Shown one piece after another: positions 62,746-64,000 of a stretch of DNA of 64,000 bases; within the stretch, counting starts at the first letter, position 1; each line of letters opens with the position of its first letter. This DNA comes from Strigamia acuminata. Taxonomy: Eukaryota; Arthropoda; Chilopoda; Geophilomorpha; Linotaeniidae. Position numbers and translations under genes: made by a program. The stretch covers positions 2,753,605-2,817,604 of the forward strand of contig OX442321.1 in the NCBI GenBank assembly GCA_949358305.1. Reading direction: 5' to 3'. The notes under the pieces were generated by a model. That model worked only from the letters and a program-made list of their open reading frames with translations, searched no databases and had not been told where the DNA came from.

Positions 62746-64000
62746 TGTGACGGTTATAAAACCGTATTATCCAATGTTCACACTAGATGGCGCTGTTTGT
62801 CTAACGCGCGCAGTTTAAACTCGATAAAGTTGCGAGTTATATTAAAGAATTAATATAACGTTGCGAATAAAATATACAGTATTTTATTGGACTAAGCTAA
62901 GTATTATTTACTTGAGATATTGATTCTATCGAATCAATATCCGGTTTTACTTACCTGTTGAAGATGACCAATCGGACTCTTCGGGACCCAGTTCAATATT
63001 AGGTCCGGACTAGTGATCCACGAATCCATCGATTCAGACACCTGATTGGCTGTCGCCAATCTGATTGTTCTCTAGAACCATATAAGCTCTGGTTCTCACG
63101 AGCTCCCCGCTTGGCTTGAATGAATATTGTTGTATTGCATTGTTGTTATCGTATGATCTCACTTTCTCTCACGACACATCGGGCCTCCTCAGCTCTCAAT
63201 GGATATGTATTATTACTATCGTGTTATTGCTTGTTGTAGGGCCCATCTGGGAAGGCTAACCTTGTAGACATGTTTCACACATGAAATGGCCCCGTAGTGT
63301 TAGCCGGCTGTTCTAAGGGACAGTAGGATTTCATACGGTGGCGTAGTATATCGCTCATGCACGGGATTGATTAACCTGTTAAACAAATATCAAATTATAT
63401 GATCGGTGATAGTCGCATCTATCTGCGCGATTCTCCGATCATAGGTCAGATGCTCTGCCAGAGCACATATACGGGAAGTCAAACCCGTCAAACAAATACG
63501 GGCAAACTGTTTTCCCAGGGTTCCGATGCAGTGCATTGGCCCTTCCGTTAAGTGGGCAAGACTTGTCCGAGGTCGGTAAAAGCCTTATTCACAGGCGACG
63601 CACCGGGTTGGTGGCCCGTGAGCAATTGCATTCATACCTTGCGCTAAACAAACACTCGGGTATTGGTAATGCCGATCTGGTAGTCCCCCAGGAACTGTTT
63701 ACCCAGTGGTTGGTACCACTGAAAGCGACTCGTCGCAGAAAACAAATACCCGGCGCCTGATCACGAGATCTTGTCGTCGTAAGGCATGCTGGCGGATGGA
63801 GCTTCAACAACTCCCGCGATGGTTCCCTCGACTGTCGTGACTGTCCCCGCCCATAGAATAACAATATAACAATTCATTTGTTATATTACACTAATAATGT
63901 TTTGATGATTTGAATACGGAATATTCTAATGAATATTCCCGACCAAATACGAAGGATTCTTCGTATTAATAGATATCCGAGCTGCGGGACCGAATACGTC
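62746..64000 (+). mobile_element. LTR retroelement start (third LTR family), cut by window end
   Basis: Begins TGTGACGGTTATAAAACC exactly where the THAP gene is interrupted. CTAGATGGCGC lies 39 bp in, as in the other LTR families. A TATA word (CATATAAGC) is at about 63080. No LTR end (GTCACA), primer site or coding domain is seen before 64000, so at least 1.25 kb of LTR is present and the rest is beyond the window. Confidence 0.7.

Overview
The window is a stretch of AT-rich animal (invertebrate) nuclear DNA. The signs are a long intron-rich gene with GT-AG introns, Tc1/mariner-, hAT- and piggyBac-type DNA transposons, Ty3/gypsy and Ty1/copia retroelement DNA, and a THAP zinc-finger gene. The transposon spectrum leans towards an arthropod or a similar invertebrate, but I cannot fix the taxon from sequence alone. 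I saw no prokaryotic features, rRNA, tRNA or CRISPR.

Region 1 (1-14,000, + strand) is a tandem family of small secreted eight-cysteine peptides. Three copies are complete (3053, 10549, 13717). One is cut by the window start (2-199). One has its start ATG changed to ATA (10089). One is destroyed by a mariner-like fold-back element followed by a copia gag remnant (250-925). Between them lie nested DNA transposons and duplicated flanking modules.

Region 2 (15,875-39,372, - strand) is one gene that I reconstructed as 30 exons. All phases agree, giving 5,883 nt or 1,960 aa. It has a KIND domain, a FERM domain and five PDZ domains in the order and with the signatures of the scaffold phosphatase PTPN13 (PTP-BAS/PTP-BL). 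The frame then ends in a terminal exon with a stop and no phosphatase domain. Its introns hold MITEs and a striking set of different minisatellites, several with a 20-21 bp period. One of them makes intron 17 a stop-free, 3n-length intron in the middle of PDZ1.

Region 3 (40,750-53,899, + strand) is a full-length Ty3/gypsy-type LTR retrotransposon. It has 1,665-bp LTRs, a primer site matching tRNA-Gln, a gag with a frame break near its N-terminus, a textbook -1 frameshift signal, an intact pol, and a third ORF of unknown function with a DnaJ-like cysteine cluster. It has no target-site duplication. Its 3' LTR abuts a 170-bp duplicate of the KIND exons located 15 kb away, which points to recombination between two insertions.

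Region 4 (54,000-64,000) holds a solo LTR of a related family with a 4-bp target duplication, then an inverted 5'-truncated copy of the region-3 element that itself carries a 511-bp hAT-type MITE. Next is a + strand THAP-domain/transposase-like gene. Its fifth exon is broken by another LTR that runs off the window end.

The scaffold gene is the main conserved host gene. The peptide cluster is the fast-evolving host locus. Most of the rest is mobile DNA in several layers.
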